Shown here: positions 51,355 through 60,303 of the stretch, piece by piece
Numbering within the stretch: position 1 is the first letter of the stretch
Layout: each line of letters begins with the position of its first letter
Assembly: GCF_000265365.1 (NCBI RefSeq)
Contig: NC_018011.1
Coordinates: 744,001-808,000 of the forward strand
Length of the DNA: 64,000 bases
DNA from: Alistipes finegoldii DSM 17242
Lineage (GTDB): Bacteria > Bacteroidota > Bacteroidia > Bacteroidales > Rikenellaceae
Reading direction: 5' to 3'
Translations under genes and position numbers: made by a program
Notes under the pieces: model-generated
Told to the model about the DNA's origin: nothing
The model's database searches: none
The model's input: the letters and a program-made list of their open reading frames with translations, nothing else

Positions 51355-52383
51355 CTATTCAATAAGTTCCAAATCCAGTTCATCAATGAGCAACTGCAAT
51401 GTTGGATTACGTTGTATCATCTGATGGAGTATCTGTCTCTTTGATGGTGAATACAGGAAGAAGTCTGCAATGTCCAATCCTTGGCTGCGTTGCTCTTCAT
51501 CGGATGTACATTCCAAAACATTGGACACAACAACCCGTTTGCATATTCCAGACAACAAAGCAGACTTTTCTTTCCATTGTTCGGTTGCTCCTAAATCAGG
51601 GATGAGAGTAACCTCTCTGCCTTTGAGGACCTGCATGGCTTCACTATTGAAACAACCGTTCTTACCACCTGTTGCCAGCCATATATAATCGGGGATAAAA
51701 TGGCTCATTACAACAGCGGTCTTTTCACTTTCCACCAGCATTACCGGAGACGATGAATTTTTCAGAAGATGTTCTCCAAACAGACATTGCTTCAAATGGA
51801 AATCCTGCAACTTCAACTCGGAATGTGCCCAGCTGACAAAAGCCTGAGGCTCTTTAACCCGATGGCCTGTCTCGGCATTATAGCACATTACCTTGCCGGT
51901 TCTTACCTGTCCATTTATATCTGTCTGCCAGAAAACCGTTGCACCTCCCCATTTTGAAGATGTCCCTATGCGATACATTTCAAACAATCTGCTTGCCTCA
52001 TTTTCGCCAAATACATGACAGAAATACTGATATAAGGGGTTGATTGAATAATGTAACAGACTCCTTAACACATAAGATGAAGGAATATACGAAGGGGCAA
52101 TACAAGACGGAATTTTATCTGCCGTCTTATAAGGGGCAGAAAAAAGTGACTTGCCGCGTCCCTCATCCATTTCTAATACATCAGGATTATCCTTGAAGTA
52201 TTCCTTAGGTGTATAGTGGTAGCCACAACTGTTTTCATGATCACACTTGCCGACATTACCGGGAAAGCTAATGCTGCCTTGTTCATCAATATACCTGACA
52301 AAACATCGGCTTTTACCACAGTTCGGACAAGTAGTCTTGCTTCCAGGGCGGTATTTCTGCAAATGGAATCTGTATTCACTCAT
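51355..52383 (-). CDS. DUF6371/Toprim-like replication protein with zinc finger
   Basis: 342 residues: a cysteine/histidine zinc-binding start (CPNCGKSRCFV...KCDHENSCGYH, about 19-55) like CHC2-type primase fingers, and a Toprim-like core (SSPVMLVESEKTAVVMSHFI; LATGGKNGCFNSE; VTLIPDLGATEQW). It looks like a primase-related protein of mobile elements. Its start overlaps the stop of the DUF3987 gene by 8 nt. Acidic catalytic residues of Toprim are partly recognisable. Function inferred. Confidence 0.75.
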   Translation of the reverse strand: MSEYRFHLQKYRPGSKTTCPNCGKSRCFVRYIDEQGSISFPGNVGKCDHENSCGYHYTPKEYFKDNPDVLEMDEGRGKSLFSAPYKTADKIPSCIAPSYIPSSYVLRSLLHYSINPLYQYFCHVFGENEASRLFEMYRIGTSSKWGGATVFWQTDINGQVRTGKVMCYNAETGHRVKEPQAFVSWAHSELKLQDFHLKQCLFGEHLLKNSSSPVMLVESEKTAVVMSHFIPDYIWLATGGKNGCFNSEAMQVLKGREVTLIPDLGATEQWKEKSALLSGICKRVVVSNVLECTSDEEQRSQGLDIADFFLYSPSKRQILHQMIQRNPTLQLLIDELDLELIE

Positions 52384-53875
52384 GGTCTTCTGATTTTAGT
52401 GTGGTTGCACTCTGCACTTTTGCACTTTGAGAAGATTGCACGGTATCCTGGCAAGATGAAAGTGCAATAGTGCAAGGTGCATCAGTATTTTCTGTCATAA
52501 GTTTGCGATAGACTCCATGCTGAAGCTTTTCTATAAGAGGGTGTTTAAGCCGGCATAATTGGTCAAGCGCATAATAGACGGTACGTCGGGACATATCAAC
52601 TTTTCTACCGGCAATAACAGCATCCCCGGAAGTGAACCGATCTTCCAACAGAGAAAGCCAGGCTTCTTTCGTTTCGCCGATACTGTTTATGACAATGGTT
52701 TCCTGAATCCTCCTGTATGTTTCCTCATAATAATCAATCATACGGATCGCCGATTCTACGGAATCCCGCTCAATATATTGCATATCTCCACTATCAGTAG
52801 CCCATTTCATTACCTGAAACAACAGGGCAAGACGTGCTACATGGCCGTTGAGTTTCATCTTGCGGCTTTCAACATCCGCATCATCCTCAATGGCATTTAC
52901 AGCATCAATAATTCCATTGTACCATTCATAAAAGTGTTCTTCCGCATCATCAGACATTGTAATGATACGAGGATTGACCGTAGTACCCTTGTCATCAAGA
53001 ATACAGGGGATGCTTAAGATTCTGTTGATTATTGTCCTCCATTGATTCATGATGTCAGGACGGGCCGTATTCCGTTCTTCCCGTCTCCATCCGGATATCT
53101 TCCTGTTTTTGGGATAGACAAACAAAAAACGGTCAAGCAATCCGTTGGCAAGGAACTCTGCACGGAAGACTTCCTGCAGCATATTCGTCTGTACTGAACC
53201 GATGACATTTATACATGGATTCTTGATTAGAACAGGACGTGATTCTGATTTGCGGATAATCTTTAACGGCTGTCCGCTATAAGCTGTCAGCAGATCTTCA
53301 ATGAGGTTGTTCTTGCTGTTGTACCTTTTGACGGAATTGAACAAAGCCAGGATTTCATCGACGACCAATGTTATCCCACGCTGATTATGCTGATGAATAT
53401 TCATCATCGCCTCCGGGGTGGAATCATAAATGACCGTCGTTACAAAATTCGGTTTCTTGAGCAGTTGTTCTTCCCCGTCACTTCCGTGCTTGCCTGCAGA
53501 CATGGCTCTTTCATATTCGTCATATTCCTCGTTGTATTTCTCATGCAGCCGGTCATCATACTCATTAATCGGCTTATAGATAAAACCGAGGGGAGGAGTC
53601 TTTCCGAGCCCGGGACGTCCGACCAGCATCATATAAAGGGATGGGCAAGTTTTCCACTCGCCCTTTATACGGATATGACAAGAGTTGCCTATTGCAGTAG
53701 CAACAGCAGAAAGAACAATAGACGCAGTATATTCCACATTGAAATTTTCGTATCTGGCAAGATTGAGGATAATCTCCTGTATCTTGTCCGGGAAGGCATC
53801 CAACGGAAGACCTGTTTCCGGAACGCCTTCCACTTCCGAACGAAGCATGTTGGTCAAATGAATGGTGTCAAACAT
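52376..53875 (-). CDS. DUF3987 P-loop protein (primase/helicase-like)
   Basis: 499 residues from the ATG at 53875 (MFDTIHLTNMLRSEVEG). A P-loop with an unusual Pro (VGRPGLGKTPPLGF, near 84-97) and TLVVDEILALFN as Walker B, then a helical region and a C-terminal winged-helix-like segment (TSGDAVIAGRKVDMSRRTVY). DUF3987 proteins accompany primases on Bacteroidetes elements and are thought to unwind DNA. The gene is linked by overlaps to both its neighbours in a three-gene operon. Confidence 0.8.
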   Translation of the reverse strand: MFDTIHLTNMLRSEVEGVPETGLPLDAFPDKIQEIILNLARYENFNVEYTASIVLSAVATAIGNSCHIRIKGEWKTCPSLYMMLVGRPGLGKTPPLGFIYKPINEYDDRLHEKYNEEYDEYERAMSAGKHGSDGEEQLLKKPNFVTTVIYDSTPEAMMNIHQHNQRGITLVVDEILALFNSVKRYNSKNNLIEDLLTAYSGQPLKIIRKSESRPVLIKNPCINVIGSVQTNMLQEVFRAEFLANGLLDRFLFVYPKNRKISGWRREERNTARPDIMNQWRTIINRILSIPCILDDKGTTVNPRIITMSDDAEEHFYEWYNGIIDAVNAIEDDADVESRKMKLNGHVARLALLFQVMKWATDSGDMQYIERDSVESAIRMIDYYEETYRRIQETIVINSIGETKEAWLSLLEDRFTSGDAVIAGRKVDMSRRTVYYALDQLCRLKHPLIEKLQHGVYRKLMTENTDAPCTIALSSCQDTVQSSQSAKVQSATTLKSEDHE

Positions 53876-54197
53876 AGCCACCTCCTTGCTGTTTTGGAAG
53901 TTCATCACCAATAGCGAAAGCTTCATAATGGAAACGACGCAGAAAGCGGTCTACGTCTTCCTGCGTGTACCAGTATTTATCACCTTCACGCGAGTAGCCG
54001 AGATAGCCGTTGTCTCGCAACTTTTTCAGATACTTTTCTTTGATGTTCAATTTCTCCATCAAAGACTTGTTGTCATATAGACGGTGTCCGCCTTCATGAG
54101 CCGGAGGCGGCAGTTTCTCTTGTCTCTCCACTATGCTGAGAATCTTTTCAAGCAATTCCCGGTCGCATAGCTTCTCTACATTCGTTTCCTTAGCCAT
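53868..54197 (-). CDS. Excisionase-like HTH protein
   Basis: 109 residues from the ATG at 54197 (MAKETNVEKLCDREL). The region LYDNKSLMEKLNIKEKYLKKLRDNGYLGYSREGDKYWYTQEDVDRFLRR is an HTH_17/MerR-like DNA-binding fold used by excisionases. It heads the operon with the DUF3987 and Toprim genes (8-nt overlap) and probably balances the integrase downstream of its own element. The 12 nt upstream of 54197 in frame would add MFLS. Confidence 0.7.
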   Translation of the reverse strand: MAKETNVEKLCDRELLEKILSIVERQEKLPPPAHEGGHRLYDNKSLMEKLNIKEKYLKKLRDNGYLGYSREGDKYWYTQEDVDRFLRRFHYEAFAIGDELPKQQGGGYV

Positions 54198-54537
54198 ACT
54201 TAAAAACAATTATGGCCGATTGCCCTGATGCACACTCAGACCTTCAGCCTGGTTATACGATATGGTACGATTGTGCACATCGCACCAGAATCACGGCACG
54301 AATGTATGAAATAGCTGAGGACTAATAAGTTACAATAAATTATCCAATGTTAGGACAGGTGTTATGGAAAGTTATGATTCTGCCACAACTTTGTATGTAA
54401 CCAGTTGATTACCAGTAATAAAAAAGAGAAAAATAAAATTGAAAAAATCGAAGATTGCCAGATGAAGCAAAACAAAATGCATAACAAGCCCGAAGCTAAG
54501 ATCTGCCAAGAACAAAGATAATACTCTTCGTTTTTTG
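54198..54537. other. AT-rich intergenic region upstream of the excisionase operon
   Basis: 340 nt with no ORF of note. CAAAGATA at 54513-54520 would be a TATCTTTG box on the minus strand, but it has no good -33 partner. Dyads such as TGTGCACAATC/GATTGTGCACA-like sequence near 54270 may bind a regulator. Confidence 0.4.
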
Positions 54538-55209
54538 TTACTTCTGAAAAAACTTATCGATTTCTCCGGCATTGTTAGGGACGGGCATATCCCTCCTGTT
54601 CTGTCGGGACTGTCCGATACCGGTCTGCTCAAATAGTGCGTTAAGCTCTACATCGGGAAAGAGTCCGTTGCCGAATTCCCAAAAAGTCTTCTGTTCGTAT
54701 TTGGAATATTCAGGATAATCGCCGCAATATATTCGACCACACATATAGGCAAGAAGAGCCTTTGTCCCTTTCCAGCTATAATGGGACCCTACCTCTTCAA
54801 TATATCCGGCTTCTATTGCTTTCGCAAAAATTGTACGGGCAAGTGAAGTATCAAGCCTTCCCGACAATACAACCCCTTTGGGGGAATCAGAACATTCTGA
54901 CTGATTATCTATGGTTTGAACGGTTTGCTGGTTCTTTTCCCTAAGTTTGATACGCAGTTTTTCTGCTCCGTATGCAAATAGCCCCGATAAGACAAGGGCG
55001 GTAAAGATGCCTGTTATTACTACAGGATCAGGACGATTGTCCTTTATAGGATCAATTATCCCAAGTCCTATAAGGAGCAGAGTTCCTATAAAAAATACTA
55101 TTGCGGCTGACCACATAATTATCCTATGGTACTTATTAAAGATGGTAGAAAGCAGCAATACCAGAACAAATGCGCACACCAGCAATAGAAATATTTTCGT
55201 AATAGTCAT
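54538..55209 (-). CDS. Hypothetical membrane protein
   Basis: 223 residues. Three hydrophobic segments near 5-24, 30-50 and 64-82 (ITKIFLLLVCAFVLVLLLST; IIMWSAAIVFFIGTLLLIGL; VVITGIFTALVLSGLFAYGA) and a soluble helical C-terminus (LARTIFAKAIEAGYIEEVGSHYSWKGTKALLAYMCGRI) that recalls small HTH-like domains of element-borne proteins. Located between the integrase and the excisionase operon. Function unknown. Confidence 0.65.
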   Translation of the reverse strand: MTITKIFLLLVCAFVLVLLLSTIFNKYHRIIMWSAAIVFFIGTLLLIGLGIIDPIKDNRPDPVVITGIFTALVLSGLFAYGAEKLRIKLREKNQQTVQTIDNQSECSDSPKGVVLSGRLDTSLARTIFAKAIEAGYIEEVGSHYSWKGTKALLAYMCGRIYCGDYPEYSKYEQKTFWEFGNGLFPDVELNALFEQTGIGQSRQNRRDMPVPNNAGEIDKFFQK

Positions 55210-55266
55210 ATCAAATCAATTTTAGGTGTAAAATTAATGATTGTTTATAATAGCCATCTACAATTA

Positions 55267-56627
55267 TCAGAGAATTTCGAGATAAGCAAAATCCTCTTTC
55301 AGACGTGCCACTTCCGCCGACAGCGTTTCGGGCAGGAATTTGGCATAAACTTTTTCGGTGACATCCGTACTTCCATGACCGAGCAAACGACTGACAACCG
55401 ACATGGAAAGTCCCTTGTTCAGTGCAAAGACCGCAAATGAATGCCGGGCGACATGCATTGAAAGGGTAAACGGAAGCCCTATCTGTTCTCCGACAACCGC
55501 CAGCGACTGATTGATACATTTCGTTGCATTGTTACGGGCTTTGTACAGAGCTTCTGCATCATCAAGATCCAGATCGTCCTTTACTAAGTTGAATACATAC
55601 CGGCATCCGGCACGTTTCTCCTGCCACCGGTGAAGAATATTCAAGGCAGGTTCCGTAAGAGGAATTACATGGCGCTTATTCGTCTTGATCATGATTTTTC
55701 TCAGTTCCTTCTTCTCAAAATTGACATGGCCCCACTGCAATGTCATAACATCGACAACACGGAGTCCACAGGCATGGAAGGCAAAGAAGAACATTTCCAA
55801 AAATTCCTTACGGCGCGGTTCTGTGAACAGGTATTGTAATATTCCAACAGCGCAGACATCTGTTCCTTTGAAAGGTACTTGCCGTCAAACTCGTTGTCTT
55901 CATCCGCGAGAGATATCTTTGAGGCGATACGCATATCCTGAATCCTCGCATTGACGGCATGGTCTATCATCTTCATTTCTGAAGCATAGGCACATGCCTT
56001 CAGAATCGGAGTCAAAGCATGGTTGATCGTTGCATCGCTGTTCTGTTTTATCTCGCGGCGCCATCTGATGTATTCGTCAATCAGTTCAACCGATATTTCA
56101 CCTAAATAGATACTGTCCGGTTTATAGGTACCGTTCTTTGTTGCACGGAGAAAGATACGGAAAATATTCATGCCGCTCTTGCCGTTTTCATAGCGGCTGC
56201 GTCCGATTCGGTTTCTCGAATAATCTGATTCAAGCCTTTCCTGAACAAACTCGATAAAATCCTTTCCTTTGTCCTCCCGTGTGAGCGGTTTGTCGGCCAG
56301 AAAGTCGGCGATCACCTGTGCCGTAATCTGATTGGGATGTTTTTCCTGATATTCGGCTAGCAATCCGTCGATCTTGTCCGCACGGGCAAGCAGCAGGCTG
56401 TTGATCCGGTTGGCCTCCGGACCATAACTTGCCCTCACACCTCCGCGTCCCTTGTTGGCTTTCTCATTCCAGTCGCCCAGCCGGACAAAGATGTTCATAC
56501 CCTTGCGTATCACCTGTCGGTTCCAGGTGTATTCAAGCTGGACAAGATACTGTTTAGCTGGATCGATCTCACCCCGGATATGCAGGCGATAGCGTCCCAA
56601 AGGATATAGTCGTTTCGGTCGTCCCAT
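55267..56627 (-). pseudogene. Tyrosine integrase with a frameshift
   Basis: From ATG 56627 (MGRPKRLYPLGRYRLHIRG) the integrase reads normally (N-terminal arm, SAM-like domain) to about 55840. The catalytic half continues in another frame: EPRRKEFLEMFFFAFHACGL. A one-base loss (or two-base gain) between about 55800 and 55845 would explain it. The second half has all catalytic residues (Arg in GLRVVD, HVARHSF, LLGHGSTDVTEKVYAKF). Either a true mutation, a base-calling error or programmed shifting; the element may thus be immobile without help. It lies next to the attachment gene, as expected. Confidence 0.85.
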
Positions 56628-56639
56628 ACTGGAGATGTT

Positions 56640-56790
56640 TGAAATTAAAAAAACAGAGGTTGCGGTAATACTCACAAACCTCTGTAAAGGTAATGAATTT
56701 TGTCCAAACAAATCCCGATTTTCCCTCCGAAAAACGTATTTTATCCAAACAAACCGCGCCATTTGAGGCGGGGAAACACCGTTGTCCAAA
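56640..56790. repeat. Integrase upstream region with repeated CCAAACAAA motifs
   Basis: TCCAAACAAA occurs three times (about 56703, 56745, 56785). CAAACAAACCGC at 56746-56757 is the third perfect copy of the element-end repeat. Likely integrase arm sites and promoter. Diverged copy at 39760-39935. Confidence 0.6.
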
Positions 56791-56793
56791 CAA

Positions 56794-56834
56794 ATTAAAT
56801 CCCTGCCAATCTTATTGATTGACAGGGATTTAAT
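56794..56834 (-). terminator. Terminator of the DUF2795 gene
   Basis: ATTAAATCCCTG pairs with CAGGGATTTAAT, with further pairing inside the loop, just past the stop of the minus-strand gene. Confidence 0.75.
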
Positions 56835-56859
56835 AGCTGTTTTTGTGCTTAAAATCGCA

Positions 56860-57081
56860 CTAATATTCCTCCTCGTTGAAGAAGAAATCGTCCTTGGAGG
56901 GGTAGTCGGGCCAGATGTCTTCGATAGATTCGTAGATTTCACCCTCGTCTTCTATCTCCTGCAGGTTTTCGAGCACTTCGAGCGGCGCACCCGAACGTAC
57001 TGCATAGTCGATGAGTTCATCTTTCGTTGCGGGCCAGGGGGCATCTTCGAGTTTCGATGCCAGTTCAAGTGTCCAATACAT
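56860..57081 (-). CDS. DUF2795 protein, integration target
   Basis: 73 residues (MYWTLELASKLEDAPWPATKDEL..., ending FFFNEEEY), a small acidic protein almost invariant in Bacteroidetes and assigned to DUF2795; its role is unknown. A promoter TTTG-N20-TACCTTTG (57145-57176) precedes it on the minus strand. Its last 22 nt recur at 34460-34481, indicating that the 34.4-56.9 kb block entered at this 3' end and that the gene was left intact. The ATG at 57081 is used; upstream open frame is shadow. Confidence 0.9.
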   Translation of the reverse strand: MYWTLELASKLEDAPWPATKDELIDYAVRSGAPLEVLENLQEIEDEGEIYESIEDIWPDYPSKDDFFFNEEEY

Positions 57082-57144
57082 GATTCGGTAAAGTTTTATC
57101 TCTCTGAATTTTCCGGAAAAACAAGGCTTTTCCTTACAGGGATG

Positions 57145-57176
57145 CAAAGGTAAAGCAAAAAAACGATGCCCGCAAA
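57145..57176 (-). promoter_or_regulatory. Promoter of the DUF2795 gene
   Basis: TACCTTTG (57145-57152) and TTTG (57173-57176) on the minus strand, 20 nt apart. The rest of the gap to 57515 holds only the divergent transaldolase leader; a TATCTTTA box occurs near 57484 on the plus strand. Confidence 0.65.
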
Positions 57177-57515
57177 CGGAACGATCCCCACGGCCTACAT
57201 TCCGGACGTTCGAATGTCCTAACATCCGATTTCTACGGATGTGTCCGGCGTATAGGACTATGCGGTATCCCGGGGAGAAGAACCGAAAATCGCAACGAGA
57301 ATTCCGATCCCCGCAAAGGTTCGTGAATCCGAACCGGAGATATGTCGCCGCCCGAGGTATCCGGGAAGACAGCATGCCGCCGTACAGCCGCCGACGGACT
57401 TTTTCCAGACACTGACAGCGTCGTAAAGAATTTCCGCAATGTAAAATCGGATATTATCCGGTATAACCTATATGGAATTTTCGTATCTTTATGGAAACCT
57501 AAAACCTATCGAACC

Positions 57516-58172
57516 ATGAAATTCTTCATCGACACAGCCAATTTGGAGCAGATTCGCAAGGCGCATGAACTGGGCGTTCTGGACGGCGTAACGACCAATC
57601 CTTCTCTGATGGCCAAAGAGAACATCCGGGGTACGGAGAACTGCAACCGTCATTACGTTGAAATCTGCAACATCGTCGAAGGGGACGTGAGCGCCGAGGT
57701 CATAGCCACCGACTTCGAAGGAATGGTGCGAGAGGGTGAGGCGCTGGCGGCACTGCATCCCCGCATCGTCGTGAAACTGCCCTGCACGGCCGCAGGAATA
57801 CGGGCCGTAAAATACTTCGCGGCGAAGAATATCCGGACGAACTGCACGCTGGTATTCTCCGTGGGGCAGGCGCTGTTGGCGGCAAAGGCCGGAGCGACCT
57901 ATGTATCTCCGTTCGTGGGACGTCTCGACGACATCTCCGAAGACGGCGTGGCATTGGTAGCCCACATCGTGAAGGTCTACCGCACCTATGGTTACAAAAC
58001 GCAGGTGCTGGCCGCTTCGATCCGTCATACGCAGCATATTATCCAGTGTCTCGATGCGGGTGCCGATGTGGCGACATGCCCCCTTGCGGCAATCGAAGGG
58101 CTGCTCAGACATCCGCTGACGGACAGCGGGCTGGAGAAGTTCCTCGCAGACCATGCACGCCTGAATGCCTGA
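57516..58172 (+). CDS. fsa: Transaldolase / fructose-6-phosphate aldolase
   Basis: 218 residues (MKFFIDTANLEQIRKAHELG), a TalC/FSA-type short transaldolase. The Schiff-base Lys is K87 in IVVKLPCTAAG; other family landmarks are DGVTTNPSLMAK, NCTLVFSVGQALLAAKAGATYVSPFVGRLDD and SIRHTQHI. It interconverts sugar phosphates in the cytosol (aldol cleavage of fructose 6-phosphate, or transaldolase activity). A typical housekeeping gene, so this part of the window is probably host chromosome. The ATG at 57516 fits the family start; upstream open frame is ignored. Confidence 0.95.
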   Translation: MKFFIDTANLEQIRKAHELGVLDGVTTNPSLMAKENIRGTENCNRHYVEICNIVEGDVSAEVIATDFEGMVREGEALAALHPRIVVKLPCTAAGIRAVKYFAAKNIRTNCTLVFSVGQALLAAKAGATYVSPFVGRLDDISEDGVALVAHIVKVYRTYGYKTQVLAASIRHTQHIIQCLDAGADVATCPLAAIEGLLRHPLTDSGLEKFLADHARLNA

Positions 58173-58198
58173 CGGGTCACCGGCAGCGATAAAACGGC

Positions 58199-58234
58199 AA
58201 CGCCCCGATTCGAACATCCGAATCGGGGCGTTGT
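58199..58234. terminator. Bidirectional terminator
   Basis: CAACGCCCCGATTCG pairs perfectly with its complement across 6 nt. It lies between the convergent transaldolase and HU genes and serves both. Confidence 0.85.
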
Positions 58235-58239
58235 GGCAA

Positions 58240-58518
58240 TCATTTCTTTTCCAAAAGCCGCTGGAAGGCGGGAGAAGGCTTAAATGCAGGAATGTCGTGT
58301 GCCGGAATTTTGATCGTCGTATTCTTCGTAATGTTACGCGCCGTCTTTTCTTTGCGATGCTTAATCAGGAACGTACCAAAACCGCGGAGGAAAACGTTTT
58401 CCTTGCGGATCTGTGCGGCTCGCACCTCTTCCATGAAACCTTCCACGACGGCTAAAACGGTCACGGCTTCGACGCCCGTTTCCTGGGCGAGTTGCTTTAC
58501 GATATCTGCTTTGGTCAT
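58240..58518 (-). CDS. HU-family nucleoid DNA-binding protein
   Basis: 92 residues from the ATG at 58518 (MTKADIVKQLAQETGVEAVTVL). The HU/IHF fold is clear: helical N-terminus and the beta arm region VFLRGFGTFLIKHRKEKTAR, ending AFKPSPAFQRLLEKK. It bends and compacts DNA as a dimer. The 21 codons before the ATG in the same frame are not used because the family starts at MTKADIV. Confidence 0.92.
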   Translation of the reverse strand: MTKADIVKQLAQETGVEAVTVLAVVEGFMEEVRAAQIRKENVFLRGFGTFLIKHRKEKTARNITKNTTIKIPAHDIPAFKPSPAFQRLLEKK

Positions 58519-58685
58519 TTTTGTAAGTTTTTGTCCGACAAAGATAAACAAACTTCCGAACTGAAAAAAGCCCATCGACAATCCGATGATTATACCAACA
58601 GGTTTATTGTATTGCCGCAGAACGGCGCATCGTGATATTAGAAAATAAAAATCCGGGTTCGGACATTTTTAACATGGATACGGAT

Positions 58686-59393
58686 TCATCTCTTCCGACC
58701 CCGTTTCATAGAGGTCATATCCTTGTCCTCCGCTACGGGACGTTTCTGTTCTTTTAACGGCCACTGCGAAAAAATATGCTCTTGGCGGACTGTCATCTCT
58801 TTCAGTCGTCGGGCGATCTGTTTCCAGTCGTATTCGAAATTCAGCATGACGATATCCTCACCGAAATCGATGTCATCGAAATATGTGAGTGCCTTGAACG
58901 GGCGGATGACATTTGCCTGCGGAAATTTTCGTTCGTAGCATTTGAGCATCTCATAAAACGGGATGCGGGTGGACAGACAGGCGATATCCACGAAATCTTT
59001 GAGCCGCGAACCGTCGTCGGCTATCGCAGACAGCTTCATGGCGACGATATCCTCGATGCTGTATAAACGGATTCCGGATTCCGCATAGGGCTGCCGGAGA
59101 TATGCATATTTGTGAGCTATGCAGTCGATCTTAACGCCGTCGATCATGCCTTTCAGCGTGTCGGGGCGCCTGAAGGCCGTTTGGAATCCGTATCGCTGCG
59201 AAAGAAACGCTTCGAGTTCCCCGGCGTCGAACGACTCCGGAGTGAACAGATCCAGATCGACACTCACACGATGCCCCAGATATAAGGCCAAAGCCGTACC
59301 TCCGGCCAGATTGAACGCCGCAAGCCGGGGCTCGGCCTCCAACTGTTTCAACAACCCAAGTGTCTGCGGCGCAACTGTCTGCGTGTGTAACAT
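58686..59393 (-). CDS. AbiEii/AbiGii-type nucleotidyltransferase toxin
   Basis: 235 residues. The nucleotidyltransferase motif GGTALALYLGHRVSVDLDLF (residues 31-50) contains the expected G-G/T-x-L-x-L and D-x-D features. AbiEii toxins transfer nucleotides to tRNA or other targets and cause growth arrest; that activity is not shown for this protein. The gene overlaps the upstream partner by 46 nt. A basic low-complexity C-terminus (KDMTSMKRGRKR) is seen. Confidence 0.88.
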   Translation of the reverse strand: MLHTQTVAPQTLGLLKQLEAEPRLAAFNLAGGTALALYLGHRVSVDLDLFTPESFDAGELEAFLSQRYGFQTAFRRPDTLKGMIDGVKIDCIAHKYAYLRQPYAESGIRLYSIEDIVAMKLSAIADDGSRLKDFVDIACLSTRIPFYEMLKCYERKFPQANVIRPFKALTYFDDIDFGEDIVMLNFEYDWKQIARRLKEMTVRQEHIFSQWPLKEQKRPVAEDKDMTSMKRGRKR

Positions 59394-59674
59394 CTCAATT
59401 CCTCTTTTTTAAGGCCGAAAGCCGTACATACGAAATTCATATCCTGCGCCGAGAGTGTCGGAACCTCTTTGATAATTTCCCGGAAGCCTTCGATGCCTCC
59501 GTAGAGGTCGAACGCCGCGAAGTAGTCCCGGAGCCATCCCCGTTCTATGATGCGCTGCACGACGACCTTACGCGAACGCTGCCAGTCGAACTGCGTCAAG
59601 TCATAGTCCCAAAGTAATGTCTTTGAGACCTTGCAGCAGCCTTTATTTCGGATATAGTCATCGAATATGGTCAT
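59348..59674 (-). CDS. Putative antitoxin of the AbiEii-type pair (DUF6922-like)
   Basis: 108 residues from the ATG at 59674 (MTIFDDYIRNKGCCKVSKTLLWDYDLTQFDWQRSRKV). A short helical protein of the kind encoded before AbiEii-family toxins in Bacteroidetes; the segment RKVVVQRIIERGWLRDYFAAFDLYGG is distinctive. It probably neutralises the toxin and represses the operon. Large upstream open frame is shadow of non-coding sequence. The 46-nt overlap with the toxin gene is unusually long. Confidence 0.8.
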   Translation of the reverse strand: MTIFDDYIRNKGCCKVSKTLLWDYDLTQFDWQRSRKVVVQRIIERGWLRDYFAAFDLYGGIEGFREIIKEVPTLSAQDMNFVCTAFGLKKEELRCYTRRQLRRRHLGC

Positions 59675-59697
59675 GAGCCGGAGTTCGTTTCGTTTTA

Positions 59698-59770
59698 CAA
59701 AGATACGGATAAGCCGAGAGTAAACCAAAACTTGTTTTGAGTTTACCGAGGCGGAGTATCTTCGGCGAAG
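59698..59770 (-). promoter_or_regulatory. Promoter, palindrome and hairpin of the AbiEii operon
   Basis: On the minus strand: TATCTTTG (59698-59705), TTTG (59726-59729) 20 nt upstream, a 23-nt palindrome around AAACC...GGTTT-like arms (59722-59744) overlapping the -33 box as an operator might, then a dyad with loop GCGGAGTATCTTCG (59751-59764) matching 13 of 14 nt of 2891-2904 before the zeta-kinase operon. The rest of 59771-59994 shows no gene. Confidence 0.6.
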
Positions 59771-59994
59771 CCAAATATACGAATTATCCTGATGATATGC
59801 AATTTCCGTGCTTTGTCCGGCATACGCCTTCAAGAGTTGTGTCTTATCGCTCGTCATTCGCCGCAGCAAACATGGGACAAATCGGATATACACTCCCCGA
59901 CGAAGGTCGGATACGGTGGTACGGACATCTCCGAACCGATTGTCCCTGTCTGCAGCATAGCGCAAAATTTTCATACGCATAAATAACCGGTTTT

Positions 59995-60285
59995 TCAGGT
60001 GTGGGTCGCCCAGCCGTGAAAGGGACGGTCGATAAAACAGCACGACCGATCCGGACATCCATGATAAACCAATCCGCCGACAACGCCCAGACTCCCGTCG
60101 GGATAGCGTTCCTTGAAGAGGAACGAATAGGGCGCGAAGTCCCTGTAAAGTTCGATCTGGCACGGATGATGGGGATTTTGCTCACGGCGTTCGAGGCGCT
60201 CCAAACATTCCCGAAGCGTGCTGTCGCCGATGCTTTCGGCGTATTGCACTACCTTATCGTAGTGCTCCTGACACATGATTTTCAT
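59995..60285 (-). CDS. DUF4120 conjugative-element protein
   Basis: 96 residues (MKIMCQEHYDKVVQYAESIGDSTLRECLERLERRE...), matching DUF4120, a small family carried in the accessory region of Bacteroides conjugative elements. Role unknown. It is the last gene of a minus-strand set running down from beyond 64000, so a further element probably ends near here. Confidence 0.75.
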   Translation of the reverse strand: MKIMCQEHYDKVVQYAESIGDSTLRECLERLERREQNPHHPCQIELYRDFAPYSFLFKERYPDGSLGVVGGLVYHGCPDRSCCFIDRPFHGWATHT

Positions 60286-60303
60286 AAGGCTTGATTTTTA
60301 GGT

